Shown here one piece after another: positions 1-11,578 of a stretch of 64,000 nt of DNA (position 1 is the stretch's first letter; each line of letters begins with the position of its first letter). The notes beneath the pieces were generated by a model. The model saw nothing but the letters and a program-made list of their open reading frames with translations. It did no database searches and had not been told where the DNA came from. Position numbers and translations under genes: made by a program. This stretch comes from Plenodomus lindquistii (taxonomy: Eukaryota; Ascomycota; Dothideomycetes; Pleosporales; Leptosphaeriaceae): the NCBI GenBank assembly GCA_025504975.1, contig JANUWI010000011.1:124001-188000 (forward strand), in the 5' to 3' direction.

Positions 1-385
1 TACTTTATTATATTAATACTTTAAATTACTATAATATAGTTCTAGTTATTTTACTATATTTACTTTAGTTATTTTTAATACTTTATATTTAATACTACTA
101 TTTTATATAATATTATGTCTATTATAAAGTCTATTTTATTAAAGTTATAAATATTTTTATTTTAAATACTATATTAAGCTTTTATATTTTTTACTAGGTA
201 AAACTAGTTTTATATAATTTTAAAATTTCTAAAAAGCTTTTTTATAATTATACTTTTAGAATATTTTACTTTTAAATATTAGCTAACGTTTAATAGATAT
301 ACTAGTCTAGTTTTTATTAATAGATAATTATCTATATTTAGTAAGTAAAGTATTAGCTATATTATTAACTATTGTAACGGCTTAA
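1..385. repeat. AT-rich RIP-like block
   Basis: The stretch is almost entirely A and T, with CpA and TpG nearly absent and TpA in great excess. That is the signature left when RIP converts C to T in duplicated DNA of filamentous ascomycetes. No reading frame survives. It is probably the remains of a transposable element, but no element class can be named from what is left. Confidence 0.7.
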
Positions 386-790
386 GAACATGAGGTGCCG
401 AAAGGCGTCCGAATCAGCTCGAAGGCATATAGGAGTGCGCGCAGATCGAGAAGCCAAACAAATTATATTCTTATAGGCCTGGTACGAAAGGACAAGAAAA
501 TCATGCCTCTACAGTTCTATCAAGGAAGCAAGCTATATAGGGTAGGGCTCGGTGGTAGTTCTGGGCCCTTACGGGGTTCTCTCCTTTCCTCTGCTGTGTT
601 GGCACGTAGGTAACAGTAGGGTAGGGATTCTTGTAGGATCTGGACTGGGTACGGTACAGAGGTGGTTCGGGTAGAGGTCGGTATAGTCTCCCATCTTGAT
701 AAGCTTGTATGGGGAAAGATGGGGGTGGCTCACAAGGGGGCTCCTGTGGCTGAGGGTCGTCGTTGTAATAGGATGTGGCTTTGTCACAAC
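386..790. other. GC-balanced island inside AT-rich DNA
   Basis: Base composition switches abruptly to about half G+C and back again at about 790. Only short frames are present (one of 72 codons starting at 395), none recognisable. Short TAGGG-containing motifs occur (near 540 and 615) but do not form a telomere-like array. It could be a later insertion into the RIP-affected repeat, or a piece of it that escaped mutation. Confidence 0.4.
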
Positions 791-1085
791 TATAGTAATT
801 TAAAAAAAACTTTTTACTTTTAGATTAAATATATATTAGATAATTACTACTTTTTCTATTAAAAAAGCTATATACTATTAGGTATTATATTATACTATAA
901 AGGTTTACTTCTAAATTAATTATAAACTATTTTATAAAAAATATTTTAGAAATATATAGCTATTTATTAAATAAGATTTATATTATATTAGATAGCCTAG
1001 ATTATAAACTATATCTACTTTTTATTTTATACTAATTATACGTTATTATGTTAAGGTATTACGACTTATATAAAGATACTTTGTG
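791..1085. repeat. AT-rich RIP-like block, second arm
   Basis: This has the same composition as the block at 1-385: A/T almost throughout, very few CpA or TpG, no coding potential. The two arms probably belong to one mutated repeat interrupted by the island between them. That is inferred from composition only. Confidence 0.65.
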
Positions 1086-1109
1086 TTTTAGTAGGGTTTT
1101 AGCATCGTG

Positions 1110-1137
1110 GGAAACTCGCCCGGGCAGGAAACTCGCC
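1110..1137 (+). repeat. Short direct repeat at edge of AT-rich block
   Basis: The 11-mer GGAAACTCGCC occurs at 1110-1120 and again at 1127-1137, just where the AT-rich block ends. Such a pair can mark a transposon end, but no inverted partner was found nearby. Confidence 0.4.
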
Positions 1138-3451
1138 TGTGTGGTACGTTAGTAGATGATATAACTACCCCGCGTCATCACCCCTCGTACCCCACATTGA
1201 CCAATTACACCCTCACGTTAGACAGGCAATGCATTATAATCGACAAACCCTAACAAGCACCCCTACACCAATAACTCCTCGTTTTCGGCCGATTTCACCG
1301 CAAGAACCGTCTGTGGTCTTATGGTGCGCGCACCACTCAGCGCAGCTGGCCAATCACAGATGAGCAATCTGACTTTGCGCTGCTGCGTGGCTTGATCTTG
1401 CAGAGTGTAATCATGACTTTTATTTCCTTGGAGCGGGTTGCGTTCCGGGGATTGAGTATGCATGGGGAAGGAGATCTGCGGCGTGGGTGGAATTTGGATG
1501 GTTGACGGGTGCAAGCGTGTTCCACTTTGCATTATCTGGTGTCAAGATGCCCTGCCTACATTGGTGTTTAGTTTTGGTTTCGGCGAGTGTTTAGTTGTGG
1601 ATCAAAACCAGCGCGATGAAGCAGGTTGCAATGATGGGGAATGACGGAGAGGCTGCTCTAGCAGTATTTTCGCGACTCGAAGGATGGGCATCATGGCATC
1701 ATTGCGATGTCACGCGACAGGACTCTTATTAACATTTGGCAAATGTGAAAGAATATCGTGATGGTGATACTTTCTTGATTCGCCTAGATCATGCCATCCT
1801 ATGCGAGTTTGAATTGATACATAATAATAGACAACTCGCGAACGATTACGTCGTTGACTATCGATCAAGTCTCCACATATTGTCAGCCCTATAGGAGAAT
1901 GACGGCATGCGACATGTGCGCCAAAGCGCTGTAACGTTGTTCCCTGCACGGCTGACCCACACCAGCCCACTTGCCCACCATCCGGCAACGCTTCGGATCG
2001 AAACCTGCATCAGCGCCCAAGAAAAGTACCCAGATTTCGTCTCAAAGTCCTTCAGCCCGGTCGCAAAGTCATGATTCAACACTTAATCAATGTCTTGATC
2101 CTTCGCGCTGTATCATGCCATGTATCGCTCTCTCCGGGGGCCTCGGCCCATTACTCCTAGGCAGGTCTTGTGCACAGGTGTTCGATTAGAAATAGAGCTT
2201 CTAGAATATGCAACTTGAAACTGTTGCGTGATGTGTGAACGGGGCTGTGCAAACCCGCTAGTCCCTCTCGACGTTGCTGCAGCGTAGCGTGAACTTCCAA
2301 ATCGGTGTTTTGTACAGGGAAGATTGAGATTTAGAGTGCTGACAGGCACGTGTGGACTAACGAGCAACATCGCGCGGCCGTTGCATGGCAGACGCAGTGC
2401 GAGTTTAGAGCGAAGTAACCGCGGGAGGAGGAGGCTGAATGTCAGTTGGCATGGTTGCTGTTGAGATGTTTGCGCATATCGTGTCCTGCAGAAGAAAGGA
2501 AGTAGATTGTACAGGAGGCCCCGAGTACGTGGTATGCGCAAGATCGCGGAAAGATCGCTGTGATGTTTTCCATGCCGATCAGGTTTGGAGAAGTGCTAGT
2601 TGTTCATGAAGCTAGGCAGTGTACCGAGCAATTGACCTTCACTGATGTTTCTTCACACACGTATACAATATTCTCGTTAACGAATATTTCCAGGGCCAAT
2701 GCTAGATGGATATGATGGAACATCTTGTTTGAACAGCAAAGATGCTGAAATCGAAATGGAATTTCAATATCACTGTGAACACATGGAAGCAACAAGACGT
2801 CCTGAAGTAAACATACATTGTAATCATAAGCACAGGAGAAGTTGACAGTGGCAAAAATGTTGTACAAATTAAGGCAATGCTCCAGAGGAGCCGGATGTAG
2901 CAAGAAGACGCTCCAAACAGATGTGACACCTCCAAGCCAAACAAAAAGTCTATGACATCGTTACTTTTTTGCACATGACAAGACCATCTCTTCATGAAGC
3001 ATTCCGTACACCCGCTTGCTAGTCGCTAAAGAATAGACAGAGAGAATTTGCAGTTTGGACGACTGGAAAGCGAATAATGTACAACCGAAGGAAACCGCGT
3101 CGGGTGTCGGCCAGCGAACTCGATTTAGGCTGTATTGTACAACGTCGGAACTAGGTATAGAAATGTATATAAGGAAGAGACCAGTAATTTGCCGAAGCGA
3201 TGCAAATGGGAGCGGCCTAGCCAAATGTTCTCGATCATGCATTCGTGGAACAAGGGATGGTCATCAACGGATAATTTCACTCTACGACTTGCGCGACTTT
3301 TCTGGGCGTCGCGTCTCGGTGCAACCGTGCAATACGGTGAAAAGTACATGTCGTCAAAAGTTCACGGCCGTTCTGGAATGTGCGGGTCATAGCTGCAGGA
3401 TGTGTGGGCCTCCGCGGTCATTGGTGAACCGCGTATGTCATCGTGTCGTAC
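1138..3451. other. Intergenic, no gene seen
   Basis: Normal base composition. Reading frames are short (longest 158 codons, overlapping the 3' end of the next gene in antisense), without recognisable domains or splice-linked exons. The distal part is presumably the 3' flank of the zinc-finger gene that ends at 3452. Confidence 0.5.
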
Positions 3452-5605
3452 TCAGTCATGATTCCCTCCACGTCTTCGGTGCTTCCCGGGAAAATCGACC
3501 TCAGGGTGTACAACACGCATGTGGCGTGTGAGGGCGTCGTTGCGTGAAAAGGTCTTTTCCTCAACACATAATGCGCAGCGAACCTTTTGCTTGCGACCGT
3601 TGTGAATTGTATCCTCGTGTCGCGTGAGATCGTACGGACGAGAGAAAACAGTGTTGCAGGGTTTGCCGGTTGTAGGATTTGTGCGCTCGCATTTGTGGGG
3701 TCCTGCCTGGGAGTTGCGCTCCAAGATAGCTGCTGACGTCATGGCATTGCTGAGATTGGCATTTCGATGACCCTCACGCTTATGCTTTTGGAGCTTCTGT
3801 GGGGTTTCGAAACGCTGAGAGCAACCGTGATACGTACACGAGTATGTTCCCGAATCAGCGCCGGTCGATGTTGGCTTGGTCAGATAGCGATCTGAGAGCA
3901 CGCTGTTTTGGCTGCCATTTGGCGGCTCGGCCTCGCTGGCACTCGACTCCATGGAAGTCAAGTGCGCTGGAAATTCCGGTGTTTGCTCCACATTCGATGA
4001 CATGTTGGATGGCGTAGATCGATATTGCGAGGTTGCAGCTAATGGCAGGGCATGCAGGTTCGCTTGCACTGATGGTGTAATGAAGTTAAAACCTGTAGTC
4101 TGCTGTAATGATGGAGCCGAAGCACCAGAGAAAGGCTGGGTATATTGAGGAGCTTGCCAGTCTTCGCGTTGGTAGGACTGTGATGATGTTGTGTCGAAGC
4201 TGGACTGGGTGGCGTTCCTATATTGGTCGCCACCGCTGTATTGGCCATCGAAGTCGTTAGCGCCGTTCTCTGGGAACAATGGCACCTTGGAGTCCTCGTC
4301 GCTTTCCCGATAGTCCAATAAAGCGTCTTTGGGTGATATTGTCTTAACCTCAGCATCTTCGGTGTTCTGCATCTGTGACTTCATCGCATAAGCTGCATCA
4401 GCTTGGCGAGAGTGTTCGCGTGCAGCTGCAGCGCTAGCGCCCATGGGAGCGTTGAAGTTGTTGCTTGATTGTCGGTAAGGGGAGCCTCTCCGGAACGGTG
4501 AGTCGCCTCTAGATGTCGAACTACTTGGTGAGTAAGACCGTGCATACTGTGCTGCCTGCAAGGCACGTTGGACGTTCTCTGTAGTGTTGCTCCGGTAGGG
4601 TGACAACAGCGATGATTGAGCAGGCTTCGATTGCGTGGCCGGGGGCGCAGTGACCGCACTGGGGTCATAGAAGTTGTCGGCGGCAATGTCTGTGTAGGTC
4701 CTTTCGAACTTGGGTACAGCCCTTGAGTCTGTATCATGACAGTTAGTACAGTACTTTTCGGATAGCCGCGAATCCACCTCGTGGAGAGACTTACCAGTCG
4801 TGGGCATCTTGTAGTCCATGTCGTCTTGTGCGGTGTGGGGTGTTGCCGGTGAGTCTTGCCCGTAGCTTGATACTGACTGTCGAGCGGAATGCGCAAAGTC
4901 TGGAACATCGTCACCTTGCTCCATAAGTGCCTGCTTCATCGACATGTGTGCAGCCATTGTTTGGTCCACCTGTCCTGTCGTTGGTGTATAGTTGTTGTAG
5001 TTGTTACTGCTCATGAATGAGTCTTGAGTAGGTGTATGTGTTGGTGTCGGGAGGTGGTTTGAGAATGTTCTACGCGCAAGTCAGCAACGTGATGCGAAAA
5101 GACACATGTGGAGAACTTACTGATAGTTTGTTGAAGGCGCGACCGACTGGTACTGCGAAGCGCTGGACCCTACCGACGAGGATGAGGACGCGCGCTGGTG
5201 TGCCTTGATCTGGTTTTGTGCCGGTGCCTGTAGGGACTGACCCTGCATGTTACTGTAGGATTGCCAGGACTCGAGTCCACTGTTGTTGGCGTTGTTTGAT
5301 AGCATCGGTGTCTGCGAAAATCCGGTCTGTTGTGACTGGGGTGTAGGCGTCGACTGCTGCACTCGGATAGCCGGATTGGTGTAATCAGGATAGGCGCTCG
5401 TCATGTACGAACCCGAGGCAACGTTGACGGAATTTCCAAACGACTCTTGTTGAGACTCAAGATAGTCGTTGAGAAGTTTTTGGTCAAAGAGGTGTTGTGA
5501 CGGGTACTGCTGGGAAAGGTTTTGGTATGTTTGCTGCGGATGCGATGGTGACGATGTGGTTGGCGTGTGATGATGTTGCTGACGTCTTGTGGGTAGCGCT
5601 AGCAT
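3452..5605 (-). CDS. C2H2 zinc-finger transcription factor, Rpn4-like
   Basis: Two exons, complement(3452-5069, 5121-5605), with a 51-nt intron; 700 residues. The N-terminal two thirds is low-complexity and rich in Ser, Gln, Asn and Pro, as in activation regions. The last ~130 residues carry the DNA-binding part: a finger beginning YSCTYHGC, then a long-linker finger HKCERTNPTTGKPCNTVFSR and a third starting VRCALC, followed by a basic tail. This arrangement, especially the second finger, matches the Rpn4 family, which drives proteasome gene expression in yeast and stress responses in other fungi. The start is the first ATG of the upstream exon. The gene stands alone beside a gene-poor region. 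The family call rests on remembered finger sequence; another C2H2 regulator is possible. Confidence 0.8.
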
Positions 5606-6899
5606 TGTGTTTGGGAGGGAGAGTAAGGGCCCAAGGCGGGTGGCGAGTGTTTTATACTAGCAAGTGTCCGGCCGATGGCTCGGGTGCGTTCGCCGCTTTG
5701 GAAGAGAAACGGCTTGATGGGGTGATCGGGGGTAGTGGTCGGTGGAAGAGGGTGGAATTCCAGTGGTCGGCCCGGCTATGTTCGGATTTCCGGGCTTCAG
5801 TGTGTTTGAATATGTGTGTTCAGCGACTGTAAACTGCTGAGCGATAGTTTAGACGGGATTGGGGTGCTGAATATGCGCGGGATCTTCCCTTCTTTCATAG
5901 AGACGTATGACGCAAGGCCGACAGGGATTAAAAGCCATTGGGCCGCCAAGGCATCACTAGCGCGGGTCAGGCCCAGCTTCTGGAAAGAGATCTGCCACAC
6001 CTGCATACGGGCGCGGACCCTTGGATGAGACCGAAGGCTGTGTAGGCCCGGCAGACGACTTCTTCCACTCATAGAGACTTCAGTATGCAGTCTCGGTTAC
6101 CATCCGAGATACCGTCCGTCACATCTATGGACGGTCCGAAAATAACGATCAATCGTCTGTTAGCATTCAGATGATCTCTGCAGGCATATTCAGTGTTGAG
6201 TGAACGCTCGTCCGTGAAACAAAATCCTGTACCAATCGCGCAGTCTTGCGGAGTGGGCGACTGCTCGGCCTAAAGCGCTTGCCAGTGCTGTGCCACATGC
6301 TCGCCAGAAGTTCGGCTATTGGTCGTACTACAACGATACGACTGAACACGCTTCACGAGATATAGGGCACGGCTGTAGGCGGAGCAGCCTCATCAAAGAC
6401 ACGGGATGTCTATGGGCTGCTGCGGAATGCACTCACAAGAGCTACCGTTGCGAGAGAGGTTAGCCACAGCACTCGACGGAGTCATTATGGTCACATGCCA
6501 CAGCGCGTGACTCAACTTGTCCCTTTCATGCAACGTACTCGGGAGCATGCAGCATTCAGCTTGATCATGATCAGGACGCGCAAGTTGGTGTGGCTCCACA
6601 TGCACGCGATCTGACTTGATCCAGTTTTCAATAAACATTCATTCCCCATATCACGGATAGCTGAATCTGGTGGCAAAACGGCGCCCAAGCACCGCTCTGT
6701 TGGCTCGCCAAAGCCGACCGCATTGTACCTGGGAGAGACACTGAAACTGGAGATCTATTCACGATCCAATCAGCGGTTACCACACGCGAGTTTCTGAACT
6801 ATTTGTAGAATGACTCTACACCTCGATATCCATCCTGCAGAGGAAGAAGTGCATCCGGCCTGGCAGTACCCTTCTGCCAATTACGCGCAACATGCCCTG
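5606..6899. other. Upstream region of the Rpn4-like gene
   Basis: No coding region is supportable. The first few hundred bases should hold promoter and 5' leader of the minus-strand zinc-finger gene. A copy of the yeast proteasome control element core lies at 6669-6677. Confidence 0.4.
6669..6677 (+). promoter_or_regulatory. PACE-like element upstream of the Rpn4-like gene
   Basis: GGTGGCAAA, identical to the yeast Rpn4 binding site (proteasome-associated control element), about 1.06 kb upstream of the start codon. A 9-mer of this kind is expected roughly once per two such windows by chance, so this is suggestive only. Confidence 0.2.
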
Positions 6900-7172
6900 T
6901 CACTCAGCAGGCCTTGCACAAGGAAGAATCTGCAATCGTAACCCTCCCAATACGACGCATGCTAAAACATGTGTCTGCAACCTTCCGCAAACATAGGTGT
7001 AGCGCCCTGTAAAAGGCTCCCATGGCAGCCTCGAACAACGTGGCATCGCATCGAAGTAGCCATGAGTGGGGCAGCTGTGGCAGTGCAGCCCTATGCACGG
7101 AGCCTGCTGCACCCGAACGGCCACACCGAGAGCCACAACGTAGAGAGCACTAGCCACCATGTGTAGCCGCAT
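6900..7172 (-). CDS. Candidate small secreted cysteine-rich protein
   Basis: An uninterrupted frame of 90 residues begins at an ATG (MRLHMVASALYVVALGVAV) that looks like a signal peptide ending near residue 23. The remainder contains seven cysteines (residues 26, 31, 34, 46, 62, 72 and 85), about 10 percent of the mature chain, which is typical of fungal apoplastic proteins and effectors. The odd number of cysteines, the lack of a recognised family, a longer open frame upstream of this ATG, and a competing open frame on the same strand all weaken the case. It may be a chance frame; expression data would decide. Confidence 0.25.
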   Translation of the reverse strand: MRLHMVASALYVVALGVAVRVQQAPCIGLHCHSCPTHGYFDAMPRCSRLPWEPFTGRYTYVCGRLQTHVLACVVLGGLRLQILPCARPAE

Positions 7173-9230
7173 ATTAGCATTCCCGACTCTCCTCAGGTGC
7201 ACCAGATTAAGACCGAGAGACAATTGCACATTTTCATGCTGACAAGTAAAACACATTGCGCTTCTCCGGTGTTCTCTTCTGACGCTGCAACACGCGCTAG
7301 GATCTCGCCTGTGGATGTCGATGACATCACTCCTCGACACTTCGAGAGGCCCTTCTGCGGAATCATTCTATGGAAGACCCAACTTCAGGATTACCCCCTC
7401 CAGGACTCGTTACTAATAAACTTCCACGAATACACCTAGGTGTAGGTTTTATCGCCAGACTTCTCTTCACTTCCTCAGTACGGCAGGCAGGATGCGCATC
7501 AGTATTGAGCGTGAACCCACTGCAGCCAGAGATCTTCAACGGTTCGCGGAAGCGCATGGGACCCCCGCGCGCCGTCAGCCGTCAACCAATCCATAATGGT
7601 GGAAATATCGGACCCTGCATCAGCCTGATGTTGATTAGCTTTCTGCCGCCCATCTTTCTCGGATGGGGCTACTTTTCGTTGTCGATCATGACGCCTGAGG
7701 CACGAAGGTTTCAACCGTACGTACAGCGCGTCATACCTGTAACAAGGATGATGTAGCCAATATATGATCAAGACCGATAGTAATATCGAAGGCCTGCTGG
7801 CTTTGTTGTTGGTCAATATTATCTAGAATCCTGCAAGCGAGGGGTCTGTCGCATGACCATATTTTGGCTGCAAATTACAATGATCACATCATCAGTGAAT
7901 TACATGTCCAACAGCAGTACTTCAGCTTCACAAGCAAACAGCATCTGTGTGCAGAAGTACCATCCCCGTTTCACCAATCATGCGATTGTAAGAATCTGTT
8001 TGTGCCAAGTCCTGTACCAAGCCCTGTACCCTGTCGATGACCGTTTCCCTGCATCATCATCATCGGGTTGCCCTGCATACTTGGCCCCATGCTGCCACTT
8101 CTCGCCGAATCCTGTAAGGTATTGACATACAGAAACGCAACGCAGCAGTGCACTTTCACAGAGCTACTTACAGACGGCTTAAGACAGCGATATCAAGGTT
8201 CTATCTCCTCGAAGAGAATTCTTTAGAGATTTTGGAGACGACCTCGTCATCATTTATTGAACCCGGATTCCCGCGGAGGTCCGGCACCACATCGGCAAGC
8301 ATCCCAGACCAGTTCTACCGATATCAAGAGCCGATCGAACACCCGTTTATCACCCTTCTTGGCAACATTTTATATCCGTGCATGTCTGCGTAATGTCCAT
8401 TCATGTCGGACCGTTGCTGATAGCAGCATGAATCTCAACAATCCTGGGTCTTCCATCGTGCTCCGAGCTTCCACCGCGAGCAAGAAAACAAAATAGAGTT
8501 GACCATGTATTCCAAGGAATGTTGTCAGCTAACTCAGCTTGCGCAGACGATTGCGGAGCTCTTCGCAAGCTAAGTGCCGACAGTGCTACTGTACTTCAAA
8601 AACGTACTGGAAGCAACTACTTGTACCGAAGTTCTAGCAGCGTATGCACGGACTTCTCGTGAACATGGCCCAACCGGCGGTATCCACTACAGATCTGATT
8701 TCCGTTTCTCGGTAATCTGTGATCGTTAGTGTCGCTCCAGTCCGCTCTCGTGTGCGTGCGTGGTTCGATCGGGTGGCCTTACCAACATTCGTCGAGAAGC
8801 TGAGGCTGGCGAGTTCCTGTCCCTCGTATTTGGGGGTCGTGTGCACGTGAGCTGACGATGGATTTAAATATAGATTCTATCCTTTATTGACCCCACAACA
8901 CCCGTATCACATGTACGAGGTTCCTTCAAGCAATGTGTGGAGACAATACGGTGTACTCTTTTATAAATCAAGTGATTGCATTCATGGACTATGGACTCAT
9001 GACCTGCTTCGCCATCAAGTCGCAAGGTTCATGATTGGCATAAGGCACACCTTACCCTCGCAGCGATACGAAGGAGCTCGTATTTATTGTGTCCCCACCC
9101 TAAGTTAACAGCGTGACGCTTGGGGCTTAATAGCAGCAGGGAGACGACAACAGCACTAAAGTTTAGAATAACATTATTTTAACTACTTATAGAGAATACA
9201 TGTATGATTTAATCCTATTCGGGGGACTTT
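7173..9230. other. Gene-poor region
   Basis: No intact gene is seen. On the minus strand, 7971-8125 reads as a plausible terminal exon (Met- and Gly-rich, ending QSHDW) behind an acceptor-like CTTACAG, and a GTAAGT donor lies about 45 nt further upstream. The sequence before that donor has stops in all frames and no start, so at best this is a remnant. Confidence 0.3.
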
Positions 9231-10335
9231 TTAGTGCGGCGTGATAACTATAGCCCTTGTGACTTTGAAGACTTGGTAAGGCCGAGCTCCTTTGTAACCC
9301 GATGCAGCCCATAGCGACTGCATCCATTCCTTTGCGATAGTCTCACTGTTTCCGACTCTCAATACGCATCGATGACCGAACGCTGGGTCAGGCCCCACTT
9401 TGTCATTGTGGTTAAGGGGGATTGTTACATCGTATTGCTCGTCTTTTGCAGAGGGTATACGAACTGGCTTAAGTATAAAGGGTTGATGGATTGTGAATGG
9501 AACTTCCTGGTCATGCATTCCCGCAACAATGTTTGGAGCCCATAGCTCTCTCTGGCTAGGACGAGACCTGAAGTGGAAGTCGAGCTTGAAAAGGTTGTTG
9601 ATTATATCCTCACCAGATATGGTATCGACATCACCTTTAAAATCATCCTCGAGAAGTAGTGGTAGATCAGCATCTATCACATGTGCTCCTTACGATATTA
9701 TAGGAGGCTCAGACAGAGCCCCGCATCGATGGCATAAATAAGTAGGCTTTTTGCGATTTCAAAGACAGCGTCAATGAAAGATCGAGTATCGGTGACCCTG
9801 ATCATCTACAGTCTTTGCTCAATTCATCCTGATGTTCCAATCCCTTCCTTGGTAGCAAATGCGGCGATGAAATCCTGGGGAAGAAAAGAAATCTAGGAGC
9901 TCCCAAAGGCATGCGTCTACCGTGATACCATAATCAATTCATCGCCACAATGCCGACATGCCTGCTCGAGAACCTCGCGACTAGAGAAGTTTTCCATACT
10001 TGGGTAAATTTTCGACTGGCTTCCAAAGCGATGTTTCATGGTCATTATGTGTCGTTCCCTCGGACTCCGATTGCATATCCATGACGGAGAATATCCTGTC
10101 ATCTGTGAAATACTCGGTGGTCACCGTTACATACTCGGTCATGCGAAAAAGATTTTGGGCCCAATAGACTAATATGCAAACTGTCTGGCCGCTGGTACAT
10201 TGGGCAAAGACCGGGCAATCTCATAGCAATCTGTCAGTGGGTACAGTAAGGCCTATCATCCATATGGACTTTCAAGCCAGATGCTGGCTCGTCAGGAACC
10301 TCTCTGTACCACCAAAGCGGCACTATTACAGTCAT
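9231..10335 (-). pseudogene. Decayed gene of unknown family
   Basis: Coding-like pieces follow one another on the minus strand. The first begins at an ATG at 10335 (MTVIVPLWWYREVPDEP...) and ends at a stop where the frame moves. Next come a segment reading YEIARSLPNVPAARQFAY, a 53-codon stretch starting MTEYVTVTTEYF, a piece reading REVLEQACRHCGDELI, and, after an acceptor-like TTCCCCAG at 9875-9882, DFIAAFATKEG with internal stops. The last is a 149-codon frame ending at 9231 with a strong RNY codon pattern. The frames are separated by stops (TAG, TAA, TGA, several explainable as C-to-T changes in CAG, CAA or CGA) and shifts. The final frame has no ATG at its beginning, only GTG. I do not recognise the family. 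Confidence 0.55.
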
Positions 10336-11106
10336 CACCTACGCGGTCTGTGATCGTAGGATACTCAAGATGAAGATGCTACATAATCAAACTTGCTTTG
10401 CTGTTTACCTCTCCACGCTTCGAGATAATTGGTCCTGCAAGTCAGCATTTCTTCAGATCCTGTTTCCGATTATGTTGAGCTTCTTCTGACGATGCAATCT
10501 AAACTCCCCACTGTTTTTATTCCTCATCTTTGTATGCTTGGGAGTGGATCACTTCCGTCCAAACATCGACTACTAAAACCTACGGAGGAGCTACCAACAA
10601 CGTAAGCAACGCAAGCACCGTCAATAGGTGCTCAAGACTCCTGCTTTGCTAATGTACAATGCGCACACTCTAGTCTTTCACGGTACAGGTGTAAAAGTAT
10701 GTGAGACAGAGAGGAGGGGTCTTCGCCATCATCTCCCGTGGGCACTGGAACGAGTCGTCACTGCAATCTGCATGGGACATGGCCGCGATAACCCTTAACC
10801 TGGTCTAAATCGTCACCCATGCTGACTTGAGTAAAACTTACTTCTCTGGTTAGACATTGTCCACTTCGTTCCAGACGCTCACGCCCCATACTGGTTACTG
10901 ATTGAGTACCAGTTTCTACCACTACGATCACCACCATCCGTTCCTTGTAGTATCATCGACTTCCGTTCTTTCCAACGCACGCGAATAGGCCTGTACCTAT
11001 CATTTGGTCTTTAGCCACTCGCGCATGCCCAACGCTGGAATCCATAACTCCTAGAAGGGAAGCGAATAATGTCACCCGATCTGTCCCACATCCTACGCTC
11101 AGTAAG
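10336..11106. other. No gene seen
   Basis: Short frames only, on both strands. The region lies between two stretches of broken coding sequence and may contain further unrecognisable remnants. Confidence 0.35.
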
Positions 11107-11578
11107 CTACTTGTCCGCGAACCAGCGGAGGAGGTCAATGGCTTGGTTACCGATCTCGTCAACCAGTTCCCGTATTGCCAGTTCTACAGTCGGCGCACAT
11201 TGGGTTCTGAAGCCAATTCCAGCTTCGGCCTCTCATTCCAGGCAAAAAGAGCCCTATGCGAACTTGTTTCATTTGCCGCATAGTAGCCAAGGCGACTATA
11301 TTGTGGCCTGAGGAGGCATGCTACCTATATTGAACTCGTGGTATGTGGCGTACTCCTGTTTTTATGCTATTGGCTTCATTCACTCTGCCCCTGCCTCAAG
11401 AGCACACGACGGTCCTCGTCGCCACGTCCAAGTGTCTGGAGAGAAGTCAATTACGTATGAAGAGTCAAGTGTTCATTCCAGCAATTACAATGATATATGA
11501 TTCTCGGTTAGTCGCAACTGGGGCGCTCTGTAACTCGATAGGAAAGCCCCAGTTATCGCTGTTGGATTTGTCTGCCAT
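11107..11578 (-). pseudogene. Possible decayed gene
   Basis: An ATG at 11578 opens a protein-like frame of about 37 codons (MADKSNSDNWGFPIEL...). A one-base shift then leads into a second frame that ends at 11107 with VELAIRELVDEIGNQAIDLL followed by RWFADK and stop. That second frame holds six premature stops, each explainable as C-to-T in CAA, CAG or CGA, but six in ~120 codons is also what a non-coding frame would give. A third frame is open over part of the same DNA. The terminal 40 codons look genuinely protein-like. Family unknown. Confidence 0.3.

Noticed and set aside
5985..6005. The 17-mer AGATCTGCCACACCTGC also occurs near 52264.
   Set aside because: There is no extension of similarity beyond the match on either side and no repeat element at either place. 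It is probably chance.
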